NCBI GenBank assembly: GCA_030425705.1
Contig: JAUHZU010000002.1
Span: 248,001-312,000 of the forward strand
Length of the DNA: 64,000 nt
Direction of reading: 5' to 3'
From: Phycisphaerae bacterium
Lineage (GTDB): Bacteria > Planctomycetota > Phycisphaerae > Phycisphaerales > Phycisphaeraceae
Shown here in pieces: positions 62,420-64,000 of the stretch (positions are counted from its first letter, which is position 1; every line of letters starts with the position of its first letter). The notes under the pieces were generated by a model. It ran no database searches, was not told where the DNA came from, and worked only from the letters and a program-made list of their open reading frames with translations. A program made the position numbers and the translations under genes.

Positions 62420-63859
62420 CTAAGTCGCCGAGGCCTGCGATTCACGCGACGCGTCGTCGTCCGCATCGCCCGGTGTTTCGTCGGCGGACTCATCGACTTC
62501 GAGCTTCATGAGCTGGGCGATCGGGCTGTGGTCGGCGCCGGCGTCGATGGTCTTGAGCGCCCGGCCCATCGCGCGGGCGCGGCGGCCGATCTTCGTGTTG
62601 AAGTCGCGGGCGGTGCTCTCCAGCTTCTCCTGCATCTTCTGGGCGACGACCTCGAACCGGCCGAACTCGTCTTTGACCACGCCGAGCATCTGGCCGATCT
62701 CCTGGGCGTGCTTCTGGATCGCCTGGTTGCGGTACATCACCCGGACGGTGTGGAGCGTCGCCATCAGCGTGGTGGGCCCGGCGAGCATGACCCGCATCTG
62801 CCCGAAGGCCTCGAACAGGTGCGGCCGGTTAATCAGCTCGGCGTAGAGCCCCTCGGTCGGCACAAACAGCACCAGGTGCGGCGTTGTGACCGGCTCGTAG
62901 AGGTACTTGGTGGTCAGGTCCTTCGCGAAGCCCAGCACCGTGCGGTCCAGCGCCTTGCGGGCGTCCTCGGCCTGCTTCGGGTCGGTGGCGGACTGGAGGC
63001 GGTCGAAGTCCTCGGCCGGGAACTTCGAGTCGATGGGGAGGAGCGTGTGCGTCCCGTGGTCGCCGGGGATCTTGATCGCGAAGTCGACGCGTTCGCTGGT
63101 CTCCGGGCGGATGCAGCACTCTTTCTCGTACTGGTCGGGGGTGAGGGACTGGGTGATGATGCTTTCGAGGGTGAACTCGCCGAACGTGCCGCGGGTCTTG
63201 ACATTGGTCATCACGCGTTTCAGGTCGCCGACGCCGGTGGCGAGTTCCTGCATCTCGCCGAGCCCGCGCTGGACTTTTTCAAGCCGTTCGCTGACGAGCT
63301 TGAACGACTCGCCCAGGCGTTTGTCCAGTGTGGTCTGCAGCTTCTCGTCCACGGTCTGGCGCATCTTCTCGAGCTTCTGGTCGTTGCTCTGCTGGAGCTG
63401 GTCGAGCTTCTTCTCCACGGCGAGGCGGAGGGTGTCGGCCTTCTTGTCGCTGGCCTCGGTGAGCTTCTCGACACGCTCGGAGACGTCGGCGAGGCGCTGG
63501 TGCTGGTGTTTGCCCAGCGACTCGATGTCGCGCTTCATCGTCGTGCCGAACGACTCGAACTTGCCGGCGAGTTCTTCGCGCTGCTGCTTCGCGGTGCGGG
63601 CCTGCTCCTCACGGGCCGCGCGGTCGGCGGCGGCGAGCTGTTCGCGCAGCGCGTGCGCGGAGTCGTCCTGCCGTTTGGCTTGCCGCTCGGCCTCGTCGCG
63701 GACGAGCTGTGGGAGGCGTGCGGACTCGGCGGCGAGCTGGTCGAGGCGTGCGGCGTTGTCGTGTTGCGTGTCTCGGCCGGCGCGTTGGAGCAGCAGCCAC
63801 TGCAGCACGATCACCACGACGAGCAGGACAAGGGCGGCGATGAGCAGTGCGTTGAGCAT
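62420..63859 (-). CDS. rmuC: DNA recombination protein RmuC
   Basis: A 479-residue protein. An N-terminal membrane anchor (LLIAALVLLVVVIVLQWLLL) is followed by a long coiled coil (about residues 30-200) and the RmuC endonuclease-like domain (TRGTFGEFTLESIITQSLTPDQYEK, VDFAIKIPG, LLPIDSKFPAEDFDRL, GFAKDLTTKYLYEPVTTPHLVLFVPTE). RmuC limits inversions and other recombination at short inverted repeats. A TAGAAT box lies 5 bases before the ATG and no ribosome site is seen, so the message may be leaderless. It diverges from hemC. Confidence 0.95.
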   Translation of the reverse strand: MLNALLIAALVLLVVVIVLQWLLLQRAGRDTQHDNAARLDQLAAESARLPQLVRDEAERQAKRQDDSAHALREQLAAADRAAREEQARTAKQQREELAGKFESFGTTMKRDIESLGKHQHQRLADVSERVEKLTEASDKKADTLRLAVEKKLDQLQQSNDQKLEKMRQTVDEKLQTTLDKRLGESFKLVSERLEKVQRGLGEMQELATGVGDLKRVMTNVKTRGTFGEFTLESIITQSLTPDQYEKECCIRPETSERVDFAIKIPGDHGTHTLLPIDSKFPAEDFDRLQSATDPKQAEDARKALDRTVLGFAKDLTTKYLYEPVTTPHLVLFVPTEGLYAELINRPHLFEAFGQMRVMLAGPTTLMATLHTVRVMYRNQAIQKHAQEIGQMLGVVKDEFGRFEVVAQKMQEKLESTARDFNTKIGRRARAMGRALKTIDAGADHSPIAQLMKLEVDESADETPGDADDDASRESQASAT

Positions 63860-63864
63860 GATGG

Positions 63865-63870
63865 ATTCTA
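63865..63870 (-). promoter_or_regulatory. -10 box (TAGAAT), 5 nt before the rmuC start
   Basis: TAGAAT on the minus strand followed by CCATC and the rmuC ATG. No Shine-Dalgarno sequence fits in the gap. It belongs to the series of boxes at 9419, 14174, 18071 and 20584. Confidence 0.45.
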
Positions 63871-63896
63871 GCGGCTGCGGGGGCTGGCCCGGTCGG

Positions 63897-63902
63897 TATA
63901 GT
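63897..63902 (+). promoter_or_regulatory. -10 box (TATAGT) for hemC
   Basis: TATAGT, 34 bases before the proposed TTG start of hemC. Unlike the opposing rmuC promoter it leaves room for a leader with AGGGAAG. Confidence 0.35.
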
Positions 63903-63936
63903 ATGGCTGGGGCGCACCGAGCAGGGAAGCGAAGCA

Positions 63937-64000
63937 TTGCGACGAAGCCGAAAACCCATTGTGATTGCGTCTCGCCGCAGCCCGCTCGCGCGGGTCCAGG
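63937..64000 (+). CDS. hemC: Hydroxymethylbilane synthase (HemC), N-terminal fragment cut by the window edge
   Basis: Only the first 21 codons are in the window. The frame starting TTG reads MRRSRKPIVIASRRSPLARVQ. The segment IVIASRRSPLARVQ matches the conserved HemC N-terminus (IRIGTRxSxLALWQ) in the right place. The enzyme polymerises four porphobilinogen units in tetrapyrrole synthesis. AGGGAAG lies 9 bases before the TTG; a GTG at 63961 would cut into the first strand, so TTG is preferred. The call rests on a short match. Confidence 0.7.
   Translation, partial: MRRSRKPIVIASRRSPLARVQ

Overview
The window is high-GC DNA from a planctomycete, most likely a Phycisphaerae-type lineage. This is inferred from gene content: PEP-CTERM proteins carrying dockerin-like DxNxDG repeats, a DUF1501 / PPC-domain / DUF1549-DUF1553 / WD40-cytochrome cluster, a pseudopilin with a long variable C-terminus, Tat-exported Gfo/Idh oxidoreductases, and ResB/CcsA (System II) cytochrome c maturation. 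I see no rRNA, tRNA, CRISPR array, IS element or prophage. Most of the window is ordinary chromosome.

Layout. 1-5.0 kb: katG behind a PerR-like palindrome, a small lipoprotein, and lepA. 5.2-5.8 kb: a HicAB toxin-antitoxin pair in which hicA has an in-frame amber codon. 6-16.3 kb: a GT4 glycosyltransferase, an SPFH protein, a nitrilase-family amidohydrolase, a cyclase-repeat secreted protein, a small secreted protein, a large MscS channel, two small membrane proteins, an exported helical protein interrupted by UGA, a membrane thioredoxin and YheU. 16.6-24.2 kb: a Tat-exported Gfo/Idh oxidoreductase with a structured leader, ligase-associated helicase plus PdeM plus an RsmB-like RNA methyltransferase, an amidase lipoprotein and a ROK kinase. 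24.3-43.2 kb: a carbohydrate region with a sodium symporter, a secreted alpha-amylase with dockerin repeats and a PEP-CTERM tail, two paralogous PEP-CTERM proteins behind a pseudopilin, a LacI regulator, a GH13 lipoprotein, an ABC importer whose binding protein and first permease are one polypeptide, the second permease, and a GH31 alpha-glucosidase. 43.4-52.7 kb: a cytochrome b562-like protein, AlgH/YqgE, HrpA, and a lipoprotein-ResB-CcsA operon. 52.9-62.3 kb: the four-gene DUF1501/PPC/DUF1549/WD40 operon. 62.4-64 kb: rmuC, diverging from the first codons of hemC.

How the parts fit. The strongest regulatory signal is between the divergent pseudopilin/PEP-CTERM operon and the lacI-GH13-ABC operon. 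Two near-identical operators (TAAAC[C/T]GTTT[A/T]AC) lie on two recognisable promoters, one overlapping the lacI -10 box and one at the pseudopilin start site. A single LacI protein would then control both alpha-glucan uptake and a set of surface proteins. The other two observations most worth testing are the UGA codon between a signal peptide and its mature protein, with a SECIS-like hairpin just downstream, and a recurring -10 box placed about 6 nt before start codons, which points to leaderless mRNAs.
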